Source of the DNA: Climacteris rufus
Taxonomy: Eukaryota > Chordata > Aves > Passeriformes > Climacteridae
Direction: 5' to 3'
Assembly (NCBI GenBank): GCA_013398175.1
Contig: VZRZ01000392.1
Coordinates: 59,224 to 123,223, forward strand
Length of the DNA: 64,000 nucleotides
Within the stretch, counting starts at the first letter, position 1, and each line of letters starts with the position of its first letter. The notes beneath the pieces were generated by a model. It worked only from the letters and a program-made list of their open reading frames with translations. It made no database searches and was not told where the DNA came from. Made by a program: the position numbers and the translations under genes. Positions 11,786-25,900 of this stretch are shown here, in pieces.

Positions 11786-14700
11786 ATCACCTCTCACCCA
11801 CCCTACCCTTCTGGAGGAGCCACAGCTGGATTGAGACACCCAAACCTATGTGTCATTCCTCATGGTGCAAGTGGGACCCCTCTGCAACTCAGCATTCCCA
11901 TCCCACAGAGCTCAAAAACCACTCCACAGCAGGCACTGGGATGGGTGACCTGGGGGAGCAGGGACAAACACACAGCACTGAAGATCCATGTTGGGAGAGG
12001 CTGATGCAGAGGGGGACCAACCAGTCCTCGTTGTCATGTGGTAAGTGGATGAAGGCACCAAGGATTGTGTTTATTTAAGGTCATGAAAGAAAAGGGTCTT
12101 CAAAAAGTATTGAAAGTCAGCGAGGGGATGACTTTGTGAAGCACCTCAGGAGGGCTGTGAACAGGGGCAGGAGGGGAGAGTGGAGAGGAGTTGGTACTTA
12201 GGGCATGGAGGATGCAGGAGGAGGAGCAGGCAAAGTGGGAGAGAGCTGGAATTATGCAGGGCACAGAGGCAAGGACAAGGAGCTTGAATGAGATGCAGTA
12301 GAGAAAGGGGGAGTCAGTGAGTGGTTGTAAAAGGCTGGGCTGGTCTTGGCAAAGGCAGAAAGGGATTTCAACAGCTCTGTCCTGATTGGGTGTCAGGGAG
12401 GATGGAGAAAAGGAAGTTTTATTTAATAGCTAATAAGCAAATAATTAGCTGGGATTTTTAGCAGTGCAATTTGAAAGACAGAATTTAGCCCCTTCCTCTG
12501 CTTTCTCTACACACACAGACTTTGATTCCTGCCATTGCTGGGAACAGCTCTGGCATTTTATTCAGCTTTGCTGTCATTTGTATTGAATTTTTATTCCTCT
12601 GCCCCATGTGTGGTAAATGTTTTCATTTCATCCCGGCTCAGAAATGCTCAGGGCTCACTCTGAGCTCTCTTACTCCAGCTCTGTGTCCCTGCAAATCCCT
12701 CGGTAATGCTGTGGTTGCCTCCAGTTTTTACAGATGTAAATGAAAGAAGCATCAAGCCCTGTATTTGAATCAGGAGGGCTGACTGCCTTTTAATAGAAGC
12801 ATAATGAAACCATCAAGAGTTTTCATTCAATTAGACTTTTTCTCCCTCTGGCAAATGATTATAACACATTTATAGCGTAATGGGCAATTACTTTATACTC
12901 CTTGTCTGTTGACATCCTTTTAAGCCTACATTTTCTGTCCCTAACAAAGAGATCAGATATAATTGTTAGGAACTACAAGGAATACATAAGAACTACCAGA
13001 ATACATTTAAGCAGAATGAATATGGATCTGTTAGTGAGACGCATGATGTGCGGTGGCAGATTTCTCCACTCCTTTCTGCTCTGGGGAAATCTCAATTACA
13101 TATTCTTTTATTTCTTCATACATTAACTTTTCCTCTGGTGTCAAGAATGATCTTTGTGCTGAGTGGGTGTTGATTATACACTGAATTCTGTGCTTGTGAA
13201 TACGAGCCTGAGAGATGTGATGAAGGCTGTAGAGGAAAGTTTTGCCTCTGGAAGTTTTGAAGATAAGTGTGTTGCTGGAGTTTTTTAAACCTGCAGCTGG
13301 GAGGCAGGGAAGGCAGGGCAGGGGCAAGAACTGATGGAGTCAGGTCTCTTGTGAAGCACAGTGGGCAGTTGTAGCAATGCTGATGCTTTCTTTAGCTCAA
13401 TGACATTTCTTATCCAGCCTCTTGAAGGACAGGAACCTTCCTGCAGTGCTCTACCACCTTGGGATGTAACAGGCAACAGGCAGAGGAGTTCATCTGAGCT
13501 GGTGTTGGTGGGAGCTGTGTGTACATCCCTGAGAGCAGAACACAGCCCTGGGGTGTGGGGAGTCAGCAAAGCTTTGACATGCGGATCTCAACAGTAGAAA
13601 TCCAACAGATTCTGGCTCTGGAGCAGCATCTGCAGAATCCACTCTGCTCATACACAAGCTGCCACTGCTCTGGGGCTCAGCATCAGTCTGGAGATCTCAT
13701 GTACATGGCAACAATTCCCTTTTGGGTAATCCTGCTCATCCTGCTGCAGGGCTCCGGTCTTGGGGACGCTGTTAGGTGGGGGGCCAGGAAGCAACTCCAA
13801 GTTGCACCACCCTGGTTGTGATCATCACACTGGATTACTCTGCCTGGAGATGCTTTGTACCAGTGCTTGTTGTGGCAAACTGTGTGAAACTGTGTGGGAC
13901 ATGTACAGGCTTTTGCAGACTGTGGATCTTTACCTAAATGCTTCTCTCTTGGTCCTTGTGGTGCTCCAGCTCATTCCAGCTCCTGGTGACTGCAGCGTGG
14001 CTGTCTTGTTATTAACACATTAAAGGGTGACAAGCAGCACATACAAAGAGCTTCTTCACCTGCTTGGTTTTATGCTGTTGCATTATCCCCAGTGATCACA
14101 TGCCCATGACTGACAGGAGAAGCCACATCCTGACACAGTGGCCTGGCAATCTTAAGCACACATCAGTAATTCCTACCTGGCCGTGCAACAGGAGCAGTTC
14201 ACAGCTCAGGAATTGTCTGACAAAGAGCAGCTCTGAGAAGCAGGGACAGAGGAGTCACATGAAAAGAGACATTACTCAGCTGCTCCACCCACAGGGTCAG
14301 GGCAGAGGGACAGAGCTTGGTCTGTGACGATTTCCACGGCGGCACAATCTGTGTCAGGATTAGGGAAGGTCTGAAGGAAGGTGAAACCAGCAAGTAAGAC
14401 AAACCCACTTAGTGTGCAGGTCCAAAAGACCATTTACAAGACTCTGAGAAGAGTTTTCCCCACCATTATTGACAGTTTTGGAGCTTGGAGTTGCTTTTCT
14501 CCAGCTTCTTCTGGAAGATCCACATGTGGGTGGATTTTTGTGCAAGTTGAGTTGTTGCTTCTGCTGATCTCCAGAAACTTCTCAAGCAGTGGGTGATCTA
14601 TCCCAAAGTCAGGGTTAAACTGATGACAGGCTTGGGGTCAAGAAGGAATTTGTGCATAAATCAGGCAGACATATGCCACTGGTTTAGGGCCACATCTTTT

Positions 14701-17700
14701 GACTTTTACCCACAGAGCAGAGTAAAATATTCTCCTCAATATCACCCAAGTTCTGACACACAACAAAAGTGTTATACACAGTGGAGGTGCAAATTTAACA
14801 CACTGGAGGTGTTAAAATTGCCATCAGTGTCAGAGAGGCAGGCAGGGACATGTCACAATGGCACGAGAGGACTGGCACATGTGCTGTGCTGGGAATCCCT
14901 CTGAGCCTGCAGTCTGTCACCAAACTGTTTGTGATGCCAGGGCTGGACTTTGGTGAAGTTGGGCTCCCTTTCCATGCCTTTTCCCCCATGTATCCCTGCA
15001 TTTCTCTAGAGAAGAGGAGTGCAAACATCTGTGCTTCTGCCTACTGTTGTCTCTTGTCTCTTCTTCCCCAAGGTTTAAGCATTACTTTTTCTCATGTTCT
15101 GCCTAAATCATCCATTTCCCACCCACCTGTCACAGCTTTCATTTCTTAGTCAATTATCTGGGTTTTCTGAAATCAAATACCTGTATGCCTTCTGTTTTCA
15201 GAGTAAGTATGAATTTCATGGTATGTTATTATTACTTAACAGCACCAGGGACACGATATTTGGAGGCAGCCTGAACTTTGCTTCAAAATGTCAGGTCATT
15301 TTCTAAATAGCTCCATCAGCTGGAGACCTTCCCCATCAGCTCTTTCATAAAGCAAAAGGAGACAAATGGGAAGATAAGCTAACTAGGAGAGAAAGAGATA
15401 GTCCTTCCCTTGACCTAGAAGCCTGGCAGGACTCTTTTTCAATGCAGTGTATTATGTAGTGGTTTTCACTATTATGCATATATTTAGCAACAGCCACTCA
15501 CCAACCTGCAAAGGAAATAGGGTGGTGAGAGATGGAATTCAGGGGAGGAAAGAAACTGCAGGGATGTTTTGTTTCTGCTTTTGTATTTCAAATACTGCAC
15601 TGGAACATACACAAGAATATCTCTCCATTGTAATGTGAGACTTCATAGCTTTTATTACCCTTGGCATCTCTTCATTAAGATACTTCCTGTGACATTTCTG
15701 AACAAAAATCCCACTCCAAACTACTGTCAAGACCAACACCCAAAGCAGCTCTAATTACAAGCAAAGGTAGAAAGATGCACCACAATGCAATGAGGAATGC
15801 AGGGACCCATTGGAGAACATTCCTTAAACAGTCCTCAATCTCCAGCTGGAGAATTCATGTTGGGAAAGACTTTGCCCAGAAAGAGGATTTGGATCATTTT
15901 TTAGTCAGGTTATTTTTGCTGGGTTCCTACTTTGCAGTATTCTGGCTTACAAATAACTTTCTGACATCTTGAGTGCTTGATACCTGCTGGTGTTTAGATT
16001 CTCTAATTTACAGACCTGCTGGGGAAGAGTACCTATAAATGTCAATGTGTTGTCATTTTGTTTCAGCTCCATCTGATCCAAGGCAATTCATTCTGGATTT
16101 TGAAGCTTTGGTATCCGAGAATTATTCACTGGTTTTAACCAAACCATCAGTGGATGTTTGATCTTCAGTCATCATCCTTCAGCACCAGTCCTGACCTGCT
16201 GGAGTCCTTCTGCAATTGCAGCACAAACTCCTTTGCAAGGGAATTGGAAATGCAGTTTCTGGGCATGGAGGAGCTGGTTCAGATGGGACATGTGTGTCCT
16301 GAGAGCAAACACAAGAATCAGCCCTCAGCCAGGCACACTCAGAGAGGAGCTGAAGTAGAGACACATGAAAAGTTGGCATTTGTGGTGTCTCTTCCCTGCA
16401 TTTGGCACTGCTTGGCACAGCAGAGGAACATTCCTGTGAAAGCTCCCATGAGCAGAATAAACCAAGCACTTACCAGGTGCCTGCTGTGGGCCCTCTCTCC
16501 ATTCTGTGTTGTCCAAACCCCGAGCACTGAGGAAAAGCCTCCAGGTGAGCCCTCACCTCCCACATTCAACAGCTCCGACTGCATTCTTCCTTCAAGGACA
16601 CTTTTGTTTATATTACAAGAAAACCCAACTCATTTATTAGGTGTTCAGCCTCTTTAAAAGTCTTTTGGAAGCAAGACTGGCTCAAGTTAATTCTGTCCCT
16701 GGCTCTGTACTAATCCCAGTGATGAGACCTGAGACCATTTCTTTGGTTATCTACCAGACATGGACAGCTCTGGTTTTGAGTGGGCACTGAACAGACTGAG
16801 GAGTCCATAACACCTGGGTATCCCTTGGTAGATTCAGCATTCAGAGCCCAACCTTCCCACCAAAAAAAAAAAGAAAAAGAAAAAAAAAACTATTTTTCTT
16901 TGTCAAAGTGATTATTGATTGGCTTAAGGCAAAGCTGGGGACTAACCATATGGGGATGTCTGTTATATGATTGGATTAGTGTTTGGATCTAACCCCACTC
17001 CAGCTCTATCTCTAGGATCAATAGAAGATGCTAAAGAATGATTAGCCTTGCAGCAGCATTGTATGTTGTAATTCTTCAGTCATACAGGAAAAGAAAAGAT
17101 AAACTAATCAGGGGATTTAGAAAAAATAATATCATGTCTAAAAAATACCATTCTATTATTTCCTGTACTGGGAATGTTTAGCAGCAATAAGTCACACAGG
17201 AACATAAAACACAGATTCTTCTCTGGTTCAACTTGCTGTTCCAGGAAGTGTCTCCACTCTCTAGGAGACGCAAAATATTAAGTGCGTAACTGTAATTTTG
17301 CTTGTAAAATTTATCAGAGTAATTTCTTTCTTAAAGGAAATGGAGATGCACAAACTTCATTCAAAACCAGAAATTCATGAGGACATTTTCAAGTTTTCTT
17401 TATATTCTTTCAAAAATATACTCCCTTCCCTTTATTCTGCTTTTAGAATATAGCACAGGGCTTTTCTGCTTTGAGATGAATGTGGAAAAATAGGTTTTAG
17501 TACAAAAGGACCCCCTACCTTCTAATACTGGAGATGGCTTGGGTTACTAATCCCTATTTCTAGGAGCAGATGCTGATTGTCCTATTAATCAAAGCAAATC
17601 ATTAGGCATTAATTACACTTAGTAACAGAATAATTGCTTGGTTTACTTAAACTGTGGTAGGAATTTTTTTTTTCTTTCTGAGCAGGATAAGCTTATTTAA

Positions 17701-18744
17701 ATGATGTCACAAGCACACACACAAAACACAACGAAAGTAGAGCAGAACCTGGTTTGTTTTGCACATGCACGAGGTGAGCTGGTCTTGGAAACAGCATCTG
17801 TGGGGCTAAGAAAAGATCAGTTCAGAGATGTTCTGGCAGAAGGGATGATTGTTGAGATACAGGAGGAAACAGTCAATAAATCTTGTATCTTGGCTGGTGA
17901 AAATGCTGGGAATTGGGGGTTTTTTTCTGCTTCCCCAGCTGAGGTTTGAAGGATCCAGGCTTTCAGGATCCAGGATTACAATATGGGAACGTGAGTGGCT
18001 CAAATAGACCCCCAATGTCAGCAAAATGCCTTCCCTGATCACATAAACCAGGAAATAAAGACCCAGGAGTACAATCTAACAGCACATTGTCATCTTTAGT
18101 GTATTCTATTGATCAGAGTTTATTTGCTGGGGAGAGGGGGACCCTTTCTGTCAGTCTGGTGCTGGAACAAAAGGCTGATGTGAGCAGGCTCATGCCCACA
18201 GGACCCACAGCAGCTCCAAGTGCTTGGAAAGGTTAGAGCTCCAGCATGGACACACAACTTGGATTAAATTTCCAAGTGAACAGTGTTGGCTTTTCCTGTT
18301 AACAGCTTTAGAAAAAACATGTCTACCCTGGAAAGAAAGACTGTGATCCTGGTGAACAAAAAAAAAAAGTACCCAAAATGTTTTTCTCAGCCAAGGTTTA
18401 GAATTGTTTGCATTGTTTTCACCTGAAATTCTTGGAGTTAAAAGCTCAGCACAGCTTCACAGTATTTATTCCCAATGAATGTCCTATGAATGTGACATTT
18501 CAGTGGCATATGGGTCTGGTTTCAGTGGGAATCCTGGGGTGAATTGTGCTTATGCATTATTAGGATCATAATTCAGCTTTATCAGAATCATGACTGCATA
18601 TTCAGAGGATAAGTCTTCATGTAAGAGACACTCAGCTTTCTTCCAGGAAAAGATTAATTGTACCCTGTTCAGTTTGCAGCCCAAACAACCAAGAGATGCA
18701 CCATCACAACTGAAATTAAATCAAAGGAACCAACTTAGCTTTTT
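11786..18744. other. Intergenic, no gene seen
   Basis: A purine-rich part lies at about 12120-12320, and adenine-rich simple sequence at 16861-16890. The longest frame (16154-16657, 167 codons) has no domain I recognise, and other frames overlap it on both strands. The stretch 12780-12900 is AT-rich with homeodomain-like cores and no repeat signature. Confidence 0.65.
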
Positions 18745-18850
18745 CCCCTCTTGTTCAATCTAATGAAAGTATTGGAAGACACTGTCCAGGGAAGTGGTGG
18801 AATCACATCTTTGGAAGTGTTCAAAAAATGTCTAGACCTTGTAGCACATA
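18745..18850 (+). repeat. Degraded CR1 LINE fragment
   Basis: The stretch 'ggaagacactgtccagggaagtggtggaatcacatctttggaagtgttcaaaaaatgtctagacctt' matches the CR1 block 'ggtggagtcaccatccctggaagtgttcaaaaaa'. It is short and truncated on both sides. Confidence 0.65.
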
Positions 18851-19084
18851 AAAATAACAATGATGGTGACAAAGCCATTATCAACATGTTAATTTTCACA
18901 CCCTTTGAAAACAGAGATACTGGGAGACTGTCCAGAGACAGGCCCAGCTCTCCAGAGGGTACCTAAAAAAAATAAATTTAGAGATTCACCATTGACCTCA
19001 GTAAAACAAGACTAGTCCCAGAAATGGTGACATGGTGTTTATAGTTGTTCTAATCAGAAATTTATTTAGTGGTATTAATGCATC

Positions 19085-19240
19085 AGGATGCTGATGCCCC
19101 ATCCCTTGAAGTATTCAAGGCCAGATTGGATGGGATTGGAGCAACCTGGGACAGTGGAAAGTGTCCCTGCCCTTGGCAGAGGGGTTGGAATGAGATCATC
19201 TTTAAGGTCCCTTCCAACCCAAACCATTCTGGGGTTCTGT
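19085..19240 (+). repeat. CR1 LINE fragment, 3' end
   Basis: Contains 'gatgccccatcccttgaagtattcaaggccagattggatggg', 'gagcaacctgggacagtggaaagtgtccctgcccttggcag' and 'aaggtcccttccaacccaaaccattc'. It is a clear sense CR1 3' end, strongly 5' truncated. Confidence 0.9.
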
Positions 19241-22200
19241 CAGTGGCTTTACATTCATCAGGAGTTTATTTGGACTCTGCACTCTTTTCACACCTTTGGG
19301 AAGCAGGAGGCTGCCAGTTGAAATGGGTGTGGAACAGGGACTGTGCTGCTACCCATGCACATGTGCCTCTGCTTGCATGTATTCAGTTTGTGAAAACAAA
19401 TTTCTAGCAGATCATGAAGGCACAAACAGCCAGATCTGCCAGACACAGGAGGGTGTGAGTGGTGCTTACACTGTGCTGTAAGTACCAGCAAGAGGAACAA
19501 AACTGAAAAGGAACACTTGCTTTGTCCTTGCTCTGCTTTCCCTGGCTCTGGAGTAGCAGGATTTAGCCAGACTCAATTAATACTTGACTTCTCATAAAAC
19601 AAACTCTTCAAGTGAAACAAATATACCATATGATAAATATTGCCACTTGTGGACAACTCTGAACAAAGCCATTTGTTGAGTTCCGCAGGTATCTCTAGCT
19701 GCCACAAGATGGAGAAGGAGGTGAGCTCTGAGTTGAGGGCTTTGGCTCCATCCATCACAAGAATCCCACCCCAGGGACAGGGCCATCCTCCATTTGTGAT
19801 GCTCTGGGAAGCCCTCGCATTCCCAAGAGTATATCCGAGGGTCTGGCCAGCCACAAGTGCTGTCCAGCAGCGTGCAGGCAGCTGGGCTGCAGCCATCCAT
19901 TGCCGTGGAGCCTGCGGGGCTGGAGCAGTGCCTGCATTGAGTGCAGCCCACTTCCCAAACGAGGAGCGGCCGCTTTGGCGTGCTCAGCTCAGCACTGCAG
20001 AACAACGGGGCACGTTGTCAGCAAGCCCCAAATGAACAGATACTTTATGCCTTGGTCAGGCCAGGCCAGTGTGGCAGCGTGGAGTGCCAGGGCTGGCACT
20101 CTGCACAGCAGGGGAGTTATGTAAGTGGGAGCACACAGACACTCGGGCATCTCTGCACCAGGATTTCCACTTTTCTCTGCTGCTCTCTGCCTCAGCAATG
20201 GTTTCACTTGCTGTGTCTTTACTTCAGCATCTCCTCAGATCGCTGCCCATCTAAGTTGATGCAATCAGCCGTTGGGGTCCTCAAAATAAGCTGGAAAAGC
20301 AGGAGGGAAGCAGGAGGAAAGCAGAGGTCCCTGCTGAGCAGGAGCTGGCCACGTCCTCAGAGTGGTGCCCAGCGCTCGCCGGAGCCAGCACACAGCAGGG
20401 AGGAGACCCGGAGGAGATAAAGCATTTGGGTCAAAGTACACTGACTCAGCTGGAATTAACAGGACCCATTTGGGGATCTATTTTCCCACCCAGTGTTCCT
20501 TCTTCACGCTTCATGATCCTGTTCTTTTTCTCATATCCTGCTTTCTTGCTTATTTTCTGTTTTCCTGCTTGAACCTCTGTCTCAGTGCCCCTGCTTTCAC
20601 TTCGTGTCTGTCATTCTGCTCCAGATCTTACAGCACATGCAGGAACCAACGTTGCATCTGGCCAAGTGACACCCTCAGCAACCTGAGAGCTCACCAGCAG
20701 CGAGAGTGCAGGAGGCATCACTAGTTTAGTGACACACATCTACTTCCCCAAAATTTATTTTCTCTCCCTGGATATGGAAAAAATTAAATTGGTGGCCTAA
20801 AACAGTGGCCCAAACCTGCCTGTCTGCAGGTCCACTCTGGCTTCAGTCTGGGTGTTTTGGGAGAGCAGGTGACAGCAGCACATGGCCCCGTGTTTTCCCA
20901 GTATCCTGTGCACATCTGTGACACTGCGTATAATGTAATACAAACAGAATTACCAGGGATTAAGGTTTTGTTTCTGCTCCTACTAATAGATGCCAAAATC
21001 CCCATTGACTTTGCTGAAATAAAATCAAGCCTTAAGTGACCCTCCACTGACATTTGTAGGGATCTTCCCAGAGAGGAGGAGGCACCTTTGGTACGATGCT
21101 CTCGCCATATGGGCGGCCTCCTTTCCGCCTCCCACAGCAGCTGCCAGGAGCTGCAGTGCTGACTGTGGTAATGACAACAAAAATAGCCCCACCAGAGCCA
21201 GAGTTTGTCACAGCAAAAATAAGGCTGGTTTCCCAAGCCACGGACCTGGCATCTTGCTGCTGCCTGGAGTCCTTTTCACTGCCCTGCACAGGAGTTATTG
21301 CTGCAGCCCCTGGTGAAAGGAAAGGTGCCAAAGGCTGGGGATGTGCACCTGTGCCACAGATCCACCTTCCTCTGCTTGAATCCACCTCTGAAAGCACTGA
21401 AACATTGATTAGCCCTACCTCCAGTCTTACTGTAGCTTGGGGTGAGCAGGAGTAAATGTGTTACAGCCCAGGCACTAATTGTCAGTCTGTCTTGTTTTCC
21501 CCCGTGACTTTTTCCTTCTTGTCGTTTGCCTCTCCTTCCCTCATCAAATTTGTTCTTTCAAGATCTTCCTAGACTGACAAGCACTTGAAAGGGCATCCCA
21601 CACTTTGAAAGCTGCTGTTTTTCAGATTTTATGAATTTCTCCCAGCTTAAGTTCCTGCTGACAACTCTGCTCAGAGCACGGCTTGTCAGAACATTGATCT
21701 AGTGGAAATGGCCTGGTTGGAAATTGGTCCATGATGCCTTCCTGAGATATCCTAACAAAATGTGGCCAGTGAGAGGAATTACATTTTATTTCCAGCCAGC
21801 ACATTTTCCAAATGTTTAAAATTTATTTTAAGGCTTTTTTCCTTCTGTAAATGCTATGAAATTAGTGGGAATTATTTATTTTTTATTATTTTAGTTGTCA
21901 CTTCCTTTTTAACGAGCCTACAGGCTTGATGGCTCAGACTGACTGGTACTGAGAGGCACTGATTATATTTGGTTTCCAGTCAAGTTGCTTAAAACTTTTG
22001 GGAAGTACTCAGTATTTTATCATCCAGTCCTTCATTGTGCCAATCTTTTTAAACCATAAAATATTTAAGGCCTGAACTCTTTCACTGTGTGTAGCAGAAT
22101 GAGGCCTTAAAGGAATCTGTACCTGTGAGCACTCTAATACAAATGAAAATTGCTCCATAGGTCTCCCAGCTACAGCTACATAATTATTCAGACACATCCT

Positions 22201-22629
22201 TGCTTTCCTTGAAGAGGAATGGGAAAGATTGCTCCCAAAACAATCTTCCAAGTCATGACAGCAGTGATGTTTTCCCAGATAGGAGTATTTACACAAAGTT
22301 TATCCAGTTGTCACCTGCAGTGATTAAGAAAGTCAACTGATTTTTTATTTAGGAGCAGCTGATTGGGTAAAACTAAGTTTTATTAGTTGGTTTACTACAT
22401 GGTTCCTGAAATCTCAGCCACAATTATCAAAATGATTCAGCAGTTTCCTTTTGCCAAGACCTCAGTCACAGTGGTTACACTTTATAGCTCCACAGGCCTA
22501 CAGGGCAAATGCAGCACAAGGCACAAATGTGCCTTGATACTTAATTGTAATTTTGTCATATGAATGAAGAGCTAATTTTGACGGCAATATTTTAAAAATT
22601 CTGTTCTCTCTCCCTATTTTCTTTCAATA
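19241..22629. other. Intergenic, no gene seen
   Basis: Moderately GC-rich at 19700-20420, where several frames of 100-160 codons overlap on both strands. None resembles a known protein, and together they look like chance frames. Confidence 0.65.
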
Positions 22630-22930
22630 TAGAATCATAGAATCATGGAATGGCTTGGCTTGGAAGAATCTTAAAGACCACGTAGTTCCAAGCCCCTGCC
22701 ATGGGCAGGACACCTTCCACTATCCCAGGCTGCTCCAAGCCCCATCCAACCTGGCCTTGGACACCTCCAGGGATGGGAGAGTCCAGAACTGCTCTGGGCA
22801 GCCTGTGCCAGTGCTTCTCCAGCCTTTGGGTAAAGAATTTCTTTCTAATCCTGAACCCAAATCTAACATGTGCCAGCTTAAGGCCTTTCCTCCTTGTCCT
22901 ATCACTTCATGCCCCTGTAATATCCTGGTA
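22630..22930 (-). repeat. CR1 LINE fragment, antisense with intact 3' end
   Basis: Starts 'tagaatcatagaatcatggaatggcttggcttggaa', the full reverse CR1 terminus with two ATTCTATG-type units. It continues through the usual landmarks to 'ccttgtcctatcacttcatgcccctgt'. It is the best preserved copy in the window and the rightmost I can recognise. Confidence 0.92.
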
Positions 22931-25900
22931 CACTAATTAAACTGTATTCAACCCTCAATAGTGGAACTTTCTAGATAAGGACCAGTGCTTCAGCTAGGGA
23001 AATTTCATGTATAGTTAAATGTTCCCTGTGTAGATCATCAGGCTATAAAGCTGCATTAGTGATAGAGTCACTGTACTCTTACACATGGCAAACACAGATC
23101 ATAAAAGCACCTGTTCTAATAACAACTTCCGGGGGTCTAAATATTTCCATAAGGCTACAAGCTTTCAAGAGATATGCTCAGCATAGAACTTTTATCTTCC
23201 TTCCCTAAAAAACCAAAACAATAAAAACCAAAACTAACAAAAAAAACCCATCAAGCTCAAACAAAATCTTATCTGAAGGTGTTCTGCAAAAACTTAACTA
23301 GCACCAAAAATTTTACCAGGTCTGGATATAACTAGATGGCAAATAATCCCATGGAACAGCCTTATTAAAGTGGAGAGATGCATTTGCTGCTCCTAACTTC
23401 ATTTTGTAATTTATAAAGACAATATATAAGCACTGACCATCAACTGTCATTGTTGATATGATGATGATAACAGATAACTTCACTATTTCTGAAGCTCTGG
23501 AAGAAATCACTAACCCAGCAGCACTCCCTTGTCAAAAGCATCACCATAACTGACAGAGTAATCCGGAAAAGACAGAAAACAGAAATTCGAATCATTATTT
23601 TACTTTATGCCAATACTTGCAAATGATAAAAGCACTCTGCCCAGCCTTTGACAATCTACTTTATTCCAGTAGTGTCAGCTCAGATAAAACTCAACAGAGG
23701 AAACTGAAACATATACAGCATCCACTGGAACATCCTTCTTTTTTTTTTTCCTTTTTGTGATGCAAAGTGTTCTCTGATAAAATATTGACACAGCAGTGTG
23801 AGAGCTGTGAGAAACACGCAGGGCAGTTCATGCTGTTGCCAGCCTTAAGCTGCTGGGCATGTGGCATTCACACACCAAGAAGGACTTGTGCCTCAGCACT
23901 CTGACCCTCTGCTTCTGCTGGGGATCACAGAGATGCCCAAGGAAATTTTGGCAACACAGAACTGTTCCTGCCTTAGGACAATCTGAGCCCAAACTCTGTT
24001 CATTGTTATATTACTGAGGATTGTGAGATGGCCAATGACTGTGATAATGTGGCAACACTCACCTAAGGACTGTCTGTAACTCCAGTGCAACACAAGACAA
24101 GTAATCCAAGTGTCATATTGACAAAAAACAAGAATATCTTAGGACTATTTAAAAGAAAGATCTGGAAAATTTGTCTCTTCTGTCCATCACATTATTGGCT
24201 TTTTTAACAATTCTTCAAGAACTTGTCACTACAAGTGGCAATTTTGATATCACTCTGTCTACAACTGATAAAGCAGAAAAATCTTCCGAACAGTGATCAC
24301 CCTGGTTTTGTGATCAGAATGTTTCTCCTGTGCTAGAAAAAGAAAAAAGTCTATTTTTTTGGAAAGCTGGGAAGAGCACAACCCAAGATAAAGTGGATAT
24401 TTACTTGGAGTTATGAACTACTTCAAAGAACCAGCTTCTTTTAAGTGCTCTGCCTGAATGGCCACCCTGGGTTTAAAAGCACCTCTGAAGTTCAGGGGTG
24501 ATTTCCACATAATCTGTGATTTACATATTTATTTTTTTATCAGAACTCTTCTGCTCTGTAGTCTCTGATGATGAGTCACAAGTATTAGGTCAAGATGAAA
24601 AATTTAAAAGAAAATAAATCTAAGAAGTCATGGTTCTGCACCACTCTCTTTCCACAAAACAGCAGCAGTGGCAACCCTGGGTGTGCACTGAGCAGAGGTG
24701 GTCAGGACCTGGTTTAACATCTCCCTGCTAAGACAATGCTGGTAACAACTGGGATATTTTCCAACAGCCTCTTCCAAAGGTGAGGGAGGAGAATAAATAG
24801 GCAGCTGCCTATGATAACCCCTTCAATGCATGTAGCATTCATGAGTAGTTTTGCTCATTCCCAATGAAAAAAAATCACCCTGAAGAACATATTGTGTGTA
24901 GTGACATTTTTTAAGCCCATGTGGCACAATTTGAAATTGGGTAATGGCCAGAGTGCTTCAGAGGCTTGGCATCCCCCAGGAATGCAAGGAAATAGTGCCT
25001 GTAGGGCTTTTGTAATTGTTCAGAAACATTTTTAACCACTTCAGGCCCCCATAACTCCTGGCCAGGAGCCCTTTGCAGCTGTGGCAGTGAGCAACATCAC
25101 CCATCACAGCATTTTGTGGAAACAGCTAAAACTTGCCACACATGTGCCTCAAGGAAAAGAAAAGAGCAGCAAGAGACCACGCTTAGCTCAAGGCAGCCCT
25201 GCTCTGGCAGAAGGGAGCAGATGAGAACTGCAGGCTCCAGACTGAGTTTCAGTGGGGACTGTCAGCTTCCAAGCTTCCCACCAGTCAGAACAGCTGGTTC
25301 CCCACTAGCAAGAACTTTTTTCTTACTTAGTCCTTTACTTCTTTCCCTCATTTTCCTCAACTCAAGTCTCAAAGGATTACAGAGTAAGTCCTGTGCTGTA
25401 TGAAATAATTTTCTGGATGCTTTGTGGACTGTGGTATGATACAGACAACTAAGTTCATGTTATTAAAATTTTAGACACTATTTCTCATAACAGTCGTAAT
25501 AGTCAAAGTATTTGCCTTTTGTTACATCTAAACATTCTGTTAACATGGTAATGTCCACCTTTTGATATTTTCTTCATACACTTTTGGCAGCATTGCTTGA
25601 TTTGAATGAAACCAAATACAAGCTGCCTACTATTGCTGAATTCAAGTGATTCCTGGAAAGAAGAAGATCTGGGATATAGCAAGGTGAGGGGAAAACTTTA
25701 CCTTTCCAAAGGTAACGTGTTGTAAGTGCTAAAAAGAGCATCAGCAAATCAAGCAAGGTAGAGGATCCAAGCCACAACGTGCCAAGAGGCAATTTCTCAG
25801 CAAGATGTTAGCATCAGAACACAAAGTGATGTGTCTGGAAGCAGAACTGCTGAGCTGCAAACAACCTGGGTGTGAGTCAGAGAATATTAGGACAGTGCCT

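Noticed and set aside
16154..16657. 167-codon plus-strand open frame
   Set aside because: No recognisable domain, no splice context, and antisense frames overlap it. Composition fits chance in a moderately GC-rich patch.
19592..20420. Overlapping frames of 107-159 codons on both strands
   Set aside because: Frames are open on both strands at once without known motifs, a GC-content effect.
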